Assembly (NCBI GenBank): GCA_003255065.1
Contig: QAOA01001436.1
Location: forward strand, 768,711 to 832,710
Direction: 5' to 3'
DNA from: Cercis canadensis
Lineage: Eukaryota; Streptophyta; Magnoliopsida; Fabales; Fabaceae
Length of the DNA stretch: 64,000 nucleotides
The notes beneath the pieces were generated by a model. The model was not told the origin of the DNA. It searched no databases and saw only the letters and a program-made list of their open reading frames with translations. Position 1 is the first letter of the stretch. Each line of letters starts with the position of its first letter. Shown here one piece after another: positions 11,975-24,100 of this stretch. A program made the translations under genes and the position numbers.

Positions 11975-14523
11975 GGTCGAGACACAGAAATTACTTAGAT
12001 AAACAGTTTACAATGGTTCAATCTCCTATATTTCTTCTCAGAATTTCAGGATGCCTCCATATCCAGATCGGGGTTCAGAAGTCGATTCCAATAAAACCAA
12101 AGTTCTTTCGCTTGGTTTGAACTGCTTCGCGTTTTGCTGATAAATTTTTTATCGAAAATTAGAGTTCGAATAAATCTACCATAATAACCTTTCGGTTGTT
12201 AGTAATTCTATCATTTTACCTTGAGATTGATGGACTTTTTATCCGCTGGGGGGCCTTCTGGTCATTTCTTGTATTCTATCATTCTATGAAGTATTTGCCT
12301 ATTTGGTTTTGTCTGCGTTTGTTGGAGTACACATGGACTCCAATCTGACGTGGCTTAATTCTGTTGGCTATCATGACCAATCCCTACGTGTTTGTTTTAA
12401 AAGTACTTGCTGCCTGCTAGTTCAGTCATTTTTCATTTTTCCACGACGCCGTGTAGATAGAAGTCATTAGTTTTGTTTTGTTCCTTCTCTTAACGAAGTT
12501 GTTGTGACAAGAATTTCAAATGCTTTCATACATTATGGATTAAAATGTAAATCCACAATAACTATAATTTGCCCAAAAAAATAATTACTGAACACATAAT
12601 ATATGTGATCATTTTTGTCTAGTATTTTATCTTTATTTATGATCATTGACCTATGTGTAAATATTAGACAAAGATTAAGGAGTATGATGTATCTTGAGAA
12701 ATAACACAGAATGTTATAATTTTGTGAGCTTTATTTTTAAAAATTACAGATTTTTTTTTTCAAAATGTTACATAACTTATTTTATNTTACAGTTTTTTTT
12801 TTCAAAATGTTACATAACTTATTTTATTTTGAAATTTTTATAAAAGGGGTTTTTATTAGGCTAAATTAGTAAGTAAAGAAAATAAAAACACACATATCAC
12901 AATTAGTGAAGAGATATTCTAAAAATATTGAGGTTTTAAGCTCTATCTATATCTATTTAATAGTAAAACAAAACTACAAGGTAAAAAGAACAAAAATCTT
13001 ATAATTTATCTTTTAAAAAGAGTAATGTGTGTAAATTTTATTGAATCTCTTGAGAGGTTAATGTAATTTATTAAAAAAAATTGTGTTTATATCCAAATAG
13101 TGTGTTTTTAGAACTTATTATCAAAATAACGTGGTTTTTTTGGGTGTTTACTCGTGAAAGTTTGAATTCTTAACTTTTCACAAATTATTCAAACCCTTAT
13201 TCACACTTAATGACTTAAAAAAATGAGTCATTGAAACATTCTTTTTGGTTATGGTAAACTATTTGGTAATATATGATTTTTTTATGTGTTAGTTAAAAAA
13301 ATTAAAAAAGAAAGCTTGGTGCTAAAGGAGGGCAAAATGATCAATAACAAAAAAAAATTCAAAACCACGCAATTTTAATAATAACTAATAAGTTTTGAAA
13401 ATCTTACTATTTTGGTAGAAGCAATCAATACATAATATGAGTTTAGCATAGTAATAAAATTATAATTTTTACCTAAATACACCTAACTTATGTGAGGGGT
13501 GTCCTCCGAAGCTAACCAATAATACTCTTAGAATTGAAAAAGGAGGAAAAGAAAAAAGAAAAATGATGACAGCGCAAAAACATAACACGTAGTTAAATTT
13601 TTTTTTGGTACAAATAACATCTAATTATTTTAAAAGGACTAGAAAAGTGACTGTCCAAATATCATAAAATAAAAAGAATTAAAGAGCGATTGCGACATAT
13701 GGAGAGCGTGTCCTTGGGCTTGATAGCTGCTGCTGCTCTTTTAAGACTCTAACTGTTAAGTACGTGTCTGAAAGTCAAAGGCTGTAAGCATACCAGAGCC
13801 GTTACCGTCAGCGTCGCCACTTCTTCTGTCTCGTTCCCTCCATTCAAACTTATCCAATCTTATTATTCTTCTTGTCCGGTGGATCCAAGCTTCTCAAATC
13901 CATCTACCATCTCCGTTCGAGTTCGCTGATTGCAAAGTGTCATTTGCCTCCTATAATAGTCTATTGCTTCTATCGTCTTTCTTTGAGCTCTCTCTGAACC
14001 AGGTATGATGCTAATTTTGTCATTGAAAATTTATCCCATATCCAGTTTTCTTCTCGCTTTGCTTGTCGATTAATAAAAAATACGACGCGGACAATAGACG
14101 GAAGCCGTTAGATTAGAGATTCTTAACTACTTAATATTGTTTATATTCGAGTTTGTAAATTCATCATTGAAGTTACTCTGTCATCAAACTCGTGTACATA
14201 TAGCAATAATTGGGTATACACTTCATTCTAATTCCTCTATTTTCCTCTTATACCTCATGAATTGATACATCATCACTTGATTCCTTTTGCAGACTTCTTG
14301 GTTTCAATTAATAAGTTCTATTATTATTTTTCTTTATGTTTCAGTCTGTAACTCATAAGCTTCGGTTTTGGTGTGGGGAGCTGAAAGACTCTGGTGAAAA
14401 TATAAGTCTTACATTTTGACCTTGTCAAGCTCAGAAATGTGTTTGTGTTGGTGCTGCATGCGCCTGAGTATTCAGATTATCCCTATGTTGTTGAGGAGAT
14501 TTATTGAATGATATTCTGAATTT
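11975..14523. other. Divergent intergenic region between AIM24-like and GT47 genes
   Basis: It holds the leader of the minus-strand AIM24-like gene at its left and the leader of the plus-strand GT47 gene at its right. No other coding sequence is supported. From about 12500 to 13650 it is AT-rich, low-complexity DNA. A probable non-coding first exon of the GT47 gene ends at 14002, followed by a 5'-leader intron at 14003-14344 (AG|GTATGA ... TTTCAG). Confidence 0.5.
12744..12827. repeat. Direct duplication of about 41 bp across a single N (probable assembly overlap)
   Basis: Bases 12744-12785 (TTACAG, T-run, CAAAATGTTACATAACTT...) recur at 12787-12827 with the ambiguous base at 12786 exactly between them. 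The copies differ by one base in the T-run. This is the pattern of two contig ends joined without collapsing their overlap. Confidence 0.8.
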
Positions 14524-17500
14524 ATGGTCCCTAGGCTCGTTCAGATGTCATATTGGTTGGCATGTTATATCTCGTATAACGAGATGAAAAAAGTATTGAA
14601 GAATATTGCTTTTATCCTGATGAGAGAGCTATCATGGCATTGCTTTGGGCACAAAATTGATTGGAAAAAATTGATTTTGCTTGGGGCAATTATGACAATA
14701 TCTGGTATTGTGTTTCAGACGCTTATACATAATTATCCACCAAACAAATGGTTACCTCCGCCTGTTGAAACTTTTTCGTCATACCAATCCTTGAATGGCA
14801 CCATACAGTCCTATGAATTTCTCAAAGAGGCAAGACTTCAACAGGTTAATCTCAGTCTACCTATCTCTGTCGTTTCACTTAATTTGTCTAACAAGTCAGT
14901 TCAATCAGTTCCAGTTGAACCAGTCAGAGAGGAAGCTCATCAAAGGAAGAATTCTGTATCTGGGAGAAAAAAGGAAATGAGGATTTCTGATATAACAAAA
15001 CTTACAACACCTCCCCCTCCTCGTGGGTTTGTCCCTTCTCACTTGCAGGTAGAAGTTGACAAGACTTTGAACTTAATTCTTTCTTCTTTTAAGTATGAGA
15101 AGGAGAGCTGTCACCAATAATTTACTGGATATATATCTCAGAGACACATAAAGTTCTTGCCACCTAATGATGCACTTGTGCATGCAAAGAAAGAGATTGA
15201 GCATGTCCCATCAGTCATTGAAGACCCTGATCTCTATGCTCCTTTATTTAGGAATATTTCTGTTTTCAAAAGGTACTGAGCAATAAAAAGTTTTTCTTCA
15301 TGGTACTTAATTGTGTCATGAGTTGCATGTCTTGGTTATTGATCTCTTTAGCAATTTTTTAGAGGATAGAAAAAGAATAACATTTGATTGGTTGCATGCC
15401 TGAACAAATATAGTATTGCATAGTTGCATCATATCATATTATATAATCTTTGCCAGGGAACAACTGCAACTGCGTGTTTCAATGCCCTCATCCCCCAGTG
15501 CACAATTATAGCTTTAGAAGTTTTTCTCAATCAGATGCATAGTCATTATGCATGTGGAATCACAGAATAAAATATCCTCGTACCCATGATAATCTCTAAA
15601 AATGGTTGCCATGGTCTTCACAACTCTTCAGTTCATGCTTAAAATTTTTAGAAACTATGCTGGTATGCTATGAGTCTTGGTAACTGGGTGCTGATAGTTT
15701 GTTTAGATTCTAATGCACCTTTTCTGTGCTGATAACATTAATATATCGTATATACCATAGTTTTTACCATTTTTGATAGATGAAAATTGTGTTGAAAATC
15801 ATCTTGAAACCATTGTGCCTCAATTTCAGGAGTTATAAGTTGATGGAAACGATACTTAAAGTTTACATTTATCCTGATGGAGCAAGGCCCATTTTCCATA
15901 AACCTAACCTTAAGGGAATCTATGCTTCCGAAGGATGGTTCATGAAGCTAATGGAGGAAAGCAAGCAATTTGTCACCAAGGACCCAGAGAAGGCTCACTT
16001 ATTTTATTTGCCCTACAGTGCACGGCAAATGGAGTTGGCACTCTATGTGCCCGGGTCACATAATTTGAAACCATTGTCCATCTTTCTTAGGGGTTATGTG
16101 AACAAGATTGCCGCAAAGTATCCTTTCTGGAATCGCACAAATGGGTCAGATCATTTCCTTGTTGCCTGCCATGATTGGGTATGTGGCATGCGTATATTTT
16201 CGATAACATAGGTTGCTTCTTACGATTTAATTTTGCTGAAGTTGATGATTGTTTGAGAAACTGAGAGTCTGAGGATTTCACTTTTCTTTTTCATATCTGT
16301 ATGTGTTACATTGGCTAATATATTGCAGAAATAAAACCTACGAGTTGACTGAGTGGAAATTTATGAAACCATCTCTTTTAAATTGCTTCCCATCTAAAAA
16401 ATTCCACTTGCCAGCTGGCGTCTGTTATAGGAGAAATCTTCTTTCACCTTGAACTATGCAAGTCTCTACCATGTTAAGTATCAAAGTCTGCATCTAGTAC
16501 TTGCTTTCTTCTGGCTCTCGCTTTTTACTTTCTACTTTTTGAATTTTTGATAATTCTCTTGTGAGCAAAAATTTCTGAGCATTTGTTGTCCTAGAAGTTT
16601 CTTAAAGATCTCTCCTTCTCATATGCATGAGCACACGTACAAATGTTATCAGTGACAGCAAAAACTTGTGCACTTACATACACCATAAGATTTTGCGCCA
16701 TAAAGATGTAAGCTGTTGATTGGAAGATAGAACCTGAAGCCAGAACTTCAACTAGTTTTTGTTGGAGTATGCCAAACATCTCCATAGCTGATATGCTCTG
16801 CATCATTGCTACAGGATTTCCTAGATCATTAAATATTTAGCTCATAGTTACATATAGGAAGGGGTGGAAAATCATACCTTTCCTTTCGGCATATGGACAA
16901 TTGCTCGTGTTATCCATATTTGAATTTTATTATTTGCATTTGAGTGTCAATGTATAGAAGTCACTATCATATTTTTTAATGTCTTCTGTTCTATTCTAAT
17001 CTTTACAGGGTCCTTACACAGTGACTGAGCATAAGGAACTGACAAAAAACACCATAAAAGCTCTATGTAATGCTGATCTGTCTGAAGGCATCTTTATTGG
17101 AGGAAGAGATGTTTCCCTGCCAGAAACTACCATAAGGGTACCCAGAAGACCTTTTAGATATATTGGTGGGAATAAAGTATCACAGCGTCCAATCCTTGCC
17201 TTCTTTGCTGGAAGCATGCATGGTAGAGTGCGCCCCACTCTTCTTAAGTATTGGGGTGGTGAAAAGGATGTGGACATGAAAATTTATAAGCGTTTACCTC
17301 TAAGAGTCTCCCGAAAGATGACTTATATTCAACACATGAAATCAAGTAAATATTGTCTATGTCCAATGGGCTATGAAGTGAATAGCCCTAGGATCGTTGA
17401 GGCCATATATTACGAGTGTGTTCCTGTGATCATTGCAGATAATTTTGTCCTCCCTTTTAGTGAAGTGCTGGACTGGAGCGCATTCTCTTTGGTGGTGGCT

Positions 17501-17692
17501 GAGAAGGACATTCCCAGGCTGAAGGAAATTTTATTGTCCATTCCTATGAGAAAATATCTTGCCATGCAAATTAATGTTAAGATGGTGCAGAAGCATTTCG
17601 TTTGGAACCCAAGACCAATAAGATATGATCTGTTCCACATGATTTTGCATTCAATATGGTTTAGCAGGTTGAATCAGATTCAAATTCCATAA
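14524..17692 (+). CDS. Exostosin-family (GT47) glycosyltransferase
   Basis: Golgi type-II glycosyltransferase resembling Arabidopsis 'probable glycosyltransferase' proteins such as At5g25820 and At5g11610; such enzymes are thought to act in cell-wall polysaccharide or glycoprotein synthesis. Modelled exons: 14524-15048, 15142-15272, 15830-16178, 17009-17692 (about 562 residues). A membrane segment lies at about residues 50-68 (LILLGAIMTISGIVFQTLI). The first ATG follows an in-frame TGA at 14509, but Met33 (MRELSWHC...) would give a more typical short cytosolic tail. Family landmarks: DPDLYAPLFRNISVFKRSYK, VYIYPDGARPIFHKP, GIYASEGWFMKLMEE, FVTKDPEKAHLFYLPYSARQ, YPFWNRTNGSDHFLVACHDW, RPILAFFAGSMHGRVRP, MKSSKYCLCPMGYEVNSPRI, EAIYYECVPVIIADNFVLP. 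A TAA at 15118 is in frame between the first two coding blocks, so I infer a 93-nt intron (15049-15141). If that is not spliced, the reading frame breaks. Confidence 0.88.
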
Positions 17693-19044
17693 ATGTAGAT
17701 ATCATTTGGGTATTTCTTGAGCCAGATTTACTTTGGAAATATATTCTTGCTTGGGTGAGGTGTTGGAAAGAGTCAAAACTGGGATAACTTAAGCATTATG
17801 CATCTGACAGACTCTTGTTGCTTTTCGGTTCGTTTCATGCATCAGAAACTTGAGTGCCTCAAATGAAAATTGGGATGCATACTGAATGTGAGGAATCATG
17901 AACCTAAGTGAGTGCTTCCCCTGCAGGTAACATGGTTAATAGTTTTGGAGTAATTCTGGAATGACCTTGTTACTATCTGGGTAATGAGTAATTCTGGAAT
18001 GACCTCTAGACCCAGTATCCTGGACCTCTGTATATTGCTTCTCATGTACAAACTGGAGTGGGAGATAAATCATATTGCCAGCTATTTCATCTAGTTTAAG
18101 ACTTCAATGTGTAATTCCTGCAGAGAGACGGAGTTCCCTGCTATTTGATATAGTTTAAGAATTCAATGTATGATTAGAGTGGGTGATCTGTCATATTGCC
18201 AGCTATTTCATCTAGTTCAAGACTTCGATGTCTAATTCCTGCAGAGAAACGGAGGAGTTGCCTGCTATTTGATATAGTTTAAAAACTCAGTGTATGATTT
18301 CGGAAAGAAGTGGATGAATTTTTCTTTTTTTGAGAAAAAAAAAAAAAAAGATATTATTTTCAGTTGATTCCACACCATTCCTTCCTTGTCAACTCTACTA
18401 GTCAAGATGTTGGAGAGAATTGAAGTATTGAATTTATCTTATTCACAAATTTTATCTCTGCTACATACACAAGAAAATTTAGCGGTTCTTCTTCTCTGTG
18501 ATTAATATTCTTCTGGTTTCTGGTCAGCAATCTTTGTCAGCTACACAGCCGGTACAAAGGGATTCCTCAATAATCCTAACAAAATTTGTAATAAAAATAT
18601 TATGAAGTAAGAGTTGCTTCCTTTGTACCTTGGTCTACGTTCTATATCCAAATAGGACATAAGGGAAAATAAATGGAAAAAGGACTGAGCTGGTCCAAGT
18701 GATTTATCACAAGGTTTTTTTTTTTTTTTTTGAGTCCTTTTCTATCATCATTTTGATCTAAAAGCAAAAATGATGAAGTAACAACTAACAAGCACCGGGC
18801 GGCAGCAGAGTCTTCTGCTAGCTCTGTATATATAATATACGCCAGCATTGCCAGGACTCTGAAGTTTTGGCATTCCATTATCAACCACCATTCATTCCAT
18901 CACACAAACACATGACTTCCGATATAAATTACAAATTAAGGGAAATTGCTTTACAGAAATAATGAACTTGTAACACCAGCTTCGCTTAGCGGTTAAAGAA
19001 AGTAATTTTGAAAGAGAAAAAGCCTCTTAACAGCTATCCAATGC
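17693..19044. other. Convergent 3' region of the GT47 and MYB genes
   Basis: No supported gene. The segment holds the 3' end of the plus-strand glycosyltransferase, two copies of a GAGTAATTCTGGAATGACCT word (17948 and 17987), the nested tandem repeat at 18055-18300, a poly-A run near 18338, and the probable 3' UTR of the minus-strand MYB gene. Confidence 0.5.
18055..18300. repeat. Nested tandem repeat, two ~122-bp units each built of two ~60-bp halves
   Basis: The unit starting GAGTGGGAGATAAATCATAT (18055-18176) is repeated with substitutions at 18177-18300. Within each unit the phrase GCTATTTCATCTAGTTTAAG recurs as GCTATTTGATATAGTTTAAG, so four diverged ~60-bp modules are visible. It lies just downstream of the GT47 stop codon and may be part of its 3' UTR. 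Confidence 0.8.
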
Positions 19045-19906
19045 TCATTTATTCTCTGAGAGCCCCTGAATCTCTTCTAGTCCCAGATACTTGTTAAACC
19101 AATCCAACCCATAGGGCCCTTCAGTCGAGAAGTCCAAGAACTCATTCACATCGAAGCTAATTTCTGAGTTCCCACTTCCATTGGCATCCTCATTCTCTGC
19201 CATAGCACTGTCCCCGGTATTAACGGTCCTACTTTCTCGTGCGGTTGAAGTTTCTGGATTTTGCTCTTTGTGATTCACTTTCTTGCACAAATGAGAATTC
19301 CAGTAGTTCTTAATTTCATTGTCTGTTCTTCCTGGAAGTCTCCCAGCAATCAACGACCACCTAAATACAAAAATGTCAGAATATTACTTTGCTAGCTTTT
19401 GAAAATTTTAATGTAGTAACAGTCTATCTTTCCTTTTTATCACTACTAGTTGTAAACTGTAATGCGAAGAACCTGTTTCCAAGTAGTTTGTGCAGCCTAA
19501 GAATCAAATCCTCTTCTTCATCTGAAATGTTGCCCCTCTTGATGTTGGGTCTCAGATAGTTTAACCATCTTAGCCTGCAACTCTTTCCGCATCTATTTAA
19601 ACCTGCCACAGCATACATAACAAGTTAAGAATCCAATCAGAGAAGAAAAATGATGTAGTTATAACTTGTATTGGGTTCAAATTTACAATTTTTCTTTTTC
19701 ACATTTTTTAGTTCACCTTGAAAGTAAAAACTAATAATGGATTGAAGCTCGAAAATATGTTAGTAACCTGATTTGACTGCAATTGTCTTCCACCTTTTCG
19801 CCCCATGAACTTCAATGCATTGGGCAAGTTTTCGGTCTTCCTCTGGGGTCCATGCTCCTCTGTTCATTACTATTTTCTTGCTTGATGCATCGTTCTTGGG
19901 TGCCAT
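19045..19906 (-). CDS. R2R3-MYB transcription factor with bHLH-interaction motif
   Basis: A 194-residue nuclear regulator in three exons: 19906-19768, 19602-19473, 19360-19045, with introns at the classical R2R3-MYB positions. R2 spans about residues 17-66 ([12 protein letters not shown] ... [15 protein letters not shown]) and R3 about 69-116 ([20 protein letters not shown] ... [17 protein letters not shown]), with regular tryptophans. Residues 78-97 match the [D/E]Lx2[R/K]x3Lx6Lx3R signature exactly (D78 L79 R82 L86 L93 R97), which binds R-like bHLH partners in MYB-bHLH-WD40 complexes. The acidic tail (about 75 residues; [19 protein letters not shown]) looks like an activation domain. The repeat region resembles TT2/WER/MYB5-type factors controlling flavonoids or epidermal fate. 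I cannot assign a subgroup from the tail, so the target pathway is open. Confidence 0.92.
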
Positions 19907-21137
19907 GAGAGTGAGGAAGAGAGCAAGGCCTTTACTCTTCAGAGTACGAAAGATAGAGTTTGGTTACGGATGAGGGTGAGAGAGAGAAGGAGCAAGGGAA
20001 TGTATAAAACATGGCAGATTGGTGGGTGTGGGTACTCGGTTGTAGGGGGCTTGAAAGGTCAGTGACTCCACACATCTACCCTTCCCAAGTATATAGGGAT
20101 ACAGGAATAACTAATAAGGATGCCCAACTACCAGTTAGTCAGTTAAACTTGTTAGTTAGAGAATGGGAAGTAGAATATATTTTCTTGTAATTATTAAATT
20201 TCCTTGATTTAATTGGGTAGGGTAGGATAGCCAAAATGTACAAACTCGTCGTTCAAGCGGCCAAGATTATTTTTCCCTTCCTTTTCATTTTATGTTTCTC
20301 TAATTTTAGAAAACAGTTTCTTTGAAGTCAAGAGCCTATACGTATAACATTATAGGCCAAGACTGCATGTTCGTAATCGAAGATAAGGTGCTGATTCCTA
20401 GTGAAAAATGAACGCTGTATCCAGAAATGATATTTTTACAAACTTAACCATACAATTGCGTACAGATGATACATATTATGGAATCGTGCGTTTGAGTCTA
20501 CCAAAACAAAAAAGAATCTGACTTTGACCCAAAATAAAAATTGAAAATCACTGAGCTAAGATACTATCAGTGGAATTTAGTGATAATTGTTCAGTTATAT
20601 ATATATCATTACTGCGTGCATCATAATCGATTTATAAAATTATTCCGTACATGAAGCACAAAAGACTTATCCAGGGCTTCATGGCTTTTATTAATTTTTT
20701 TATTTTTTTTTTTCTGGTTACCCGAGAGATTACTCAGTGTGAGGCCCTCAGACCAACAACAAAATAAGGACCATAATTTATGAAGCAAATATGATCTTGT
20801 CCTAGAGTTGACGGTTAAAAAGGCCATTTATAATGAAAAGAAATAGAAATAAAAGGAGTTAAAATAAGTCATACCAATATCATTTCACCTTGGCTTTCTT
20901 TCGTTGCAGCTTTAACAAAGATGCCATTAGAGACAGTTGCAATCTGACCACACTCCATACAACTGCACATGTATAGCAGAATGCCGGACTGAATTTTTTA
21001 TGCTATGACATCACTTGTAATTTACAAAGGTAACAACACTCTATGCACAAAACTTTGAAAGGAAAAGAAATTTCTTTCCATATTTCTTACACTTCTCTAT
21101 TTACTCTGTATATTCAATATATATTCTCTCCTACATC
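19907..21137. other. MYB promoter and 3' flank of the SMPD4-like gene
   Basis: No coding sequence is supported. The section next to 19906 is the expected MYB promoter and leader. The rest is AT-rich, with a T-run near 20694-20712. Short frames here show no family resemblance. Confidence 0.45.
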
Positions 21138-24100
21138 CTATGGATTAAGGAATGCTCGAACAAGTTTCTTCATTATACTGAATACCGCATATAAAACCAA
21201 AACCATCACAACCTTCTTCGAAGCTAACATCCTTAGGTTCACCCTCAGACCATATTTTCTCATAAGTCCCACTGCAGCCGCACCCAGAAAAAGAAGCCAA
21301 GAACCAACGGTACAAAAAATCACCTTCACAGCCTCAGAAAGTCCCCACACACTGGCGAGATCACCTGACACCTCCACATAAGACCATGTAGGGCCCACTT
21401 GACTGCTCTCAGCCTGATTTAATCCAAGGCTCTCGTTCAACCAAGCAGACAACCTAACAAGCAATTTTGCGAGCCATGCAATCTCATCATTGGATATAGG
21501 ACGTTTCATCCAGTCACCTTTGTATTTAATATCTGTAAACGCAGGGTTGCCAGCTCTTCTAGGCTTGAATATCTCATCACGGGATTGTTGATACTGATGC
21601 TGCGCTGGTTCAGGAGAGCTTGCAGATGACTTTATAGTATGCCCATCAAATAAGCACCCCAAACTTGCCTTCAATGAATCTATGCATTGAAGGCTAGGCG
21701 AGAGATTATCACCAGCTATAGCTTGCAACTCAGCTTCTGCACGCAATATAAACAACTGCAAAGACAAAATCAGGATGAGACCCCATACAGCATCTACAAT
21801 GACTATTACAGTAAGAAACACAGATAAAAATATGATAACAATAACTATCGAGACCTGAAGGAGCTGTTGTCCACCATCCTCCCCATCAGAAAAGAGTCGC
21901 AAATCTTTATTCCAATTCTCATGCAAGAATGAGCCATCAGCATCAGTTTCACATAAACCATCCTCCCAGTTCTACAATCAGTAATTTTTTTTAGGGGAAA
22001 AAAAGGTCAAGCTTAGCTGGAGACCAAAACTGGTCAGCAAGTTCTCAGATTTGGAAACAAAATATACAACCAAAATAACAGGAAACAATGGGTAATTCAC
22101 ATGAAATATAGAATCATCTTCCAAGATGGAGTATAATAGTGCAAGAACTTATCCATAAATTTGGAAAATAAATGGAAATGGCAAACTTGAGAGGCAGAGA
22201 AAGAAATGGACCTACCTGCAACTGTTCATGGATGGCGGGAACACATCTACACAAATTATTTAGCATTGATTTGCCTGATCCAGCTTGTTTAGAATGGAAA
22301 AGTGTATCCACATTCCTTAAAAGGTCAATGAGCTCTTTCGATGAAGTTAAGGTGTCTAGCACCTGAAAATCAGGTTAAAAAGTGCCAAATATCAAAAGGT
22401 TTCTATCAGTAAGAGATTGAATTAAGGTCAATCACAAAAAAATTGTTCACATGTGATACAGCAATTACCTAAATGAGACATTACAAAGCATCATCAAGAA
22501 AGTTGATTGAATTTTTTGAACACTTCTAAGGACATATATCTATAGAGAGATGTCCAAATTCCACATGATGTCAGTATAGGCCAATAGTAAAGCTAATGCA
22601 AACTGATATGTCAATGAATGTAAAACCTAATAATGATCAAAACAATTGAAAAAGGACAAAATACAAGTTCTAATATGATATAATCAATAGGATTTATTAT
22701 AATTTTCTACAAATATCTTTTTAAACCACCCAGTATTAGAACACAATGTGACCATAAATATCCTTTTAGACTATCAATTTACCAATGCAGGATTTCCAGC
22801 CCTGAATTCAGACAATTGTCCAATTCTCTTCTATTAGAATTCAGCTGAACTTAAAAAAAAATTAAGGTAGTTATGTCTTTAAGTATATAGATTACTGTGT
22901 TAACGTTCTATATCTAAAGCCACAATCCTCAGTCCGCTGATAGGCCAGTGCATCACTAGCTTCAGATTGCAGATGTTGCAAGAAAGCCTAGTGTGTATGT
23001 ACATGTCTGTGTATCAAAAGTAGTTGATCAAACGATGCCAGGAAACAATACCAATAAGGCCAATTAGAACTGATGTGCTCATAGACTGAAATGCAAGCTA
23101 TGAACTGGTAACTGGAATTGAAGGAAGCGTGTATGCAAGCATCCTACTTTCTTTTCAAGAATTAGTTCCCAGCCATAAGACTAGATTTTCCTTATCCAAG
23201 TTACAGCTATTAAAATAAAAAGGTCACAGACATCAGACGTTCATCACAGTCAATAGCCACTTTTTACGCCTAAGGCGTTCCAAAGTTTGTTCACAATTTT
23301 CAGGAACACAAACTCAAGGGTTGGTCAAACCTTTTTTTCTCCTAAGAAACATGGGCTGGTCAAGCTTGACTCGCTGTAAAGTTTGTGAACTGTAAATATC
23401 ATGTATTACCAGTGTAGGCAGAACATTACTTTCACTGGCAACTTCTAAAGCCTAAGACTCTCTAGAAACTGTCAAAAGGCAATGAATTCAATTCATGATA
23501 GTTGAAGAATATTGAGTTAATCATTTCAAATTTTTGAACAAGAAGCTCTAAAATAATTTATGAAAGGAAAAATATTCATGATCGGTAGTTGGTATAGAAG
23601 ACAATTAAACTTTTCACCAGATGTCCTAAACAGAAACTTCTATGTATTCCTTATTATGCCACTCAATATATATTTCAGGAATCATCACCCTTATAACATA
23701 CCCCAAGAATCTTAACACCCCCCCGCGGGGAAAAAAAAAAATTCTTTCCCAAAATTTACTAACTAAAGCTTCAGAGATTGGTAAAGCAATAAAAGAAAAA
23801 AAAATGGATAAGAAATGCACCTTCAGCACCATCGGGACTATTATTTCCACATCAGAATGAAGAAACTTGTGAGCAAATCCAATAAAATGCATAACCAAGG
23901 AACTGTAGTATAGGTAGTTAGACAACACGTAATCCTGCCAACGAGATGCATATCCATGACTTCCAGACAGAGAATCTTCCTTTCTTTCACTTAAAGCATA
24001 TCCATTGGTAATTGCATTAAGTTCTGAAAAGTCATCCCATTTGATTGTCCAGGGTTCCATATAATTAATCCAAACAGAAAACACCAGAGATGCATTCTTA

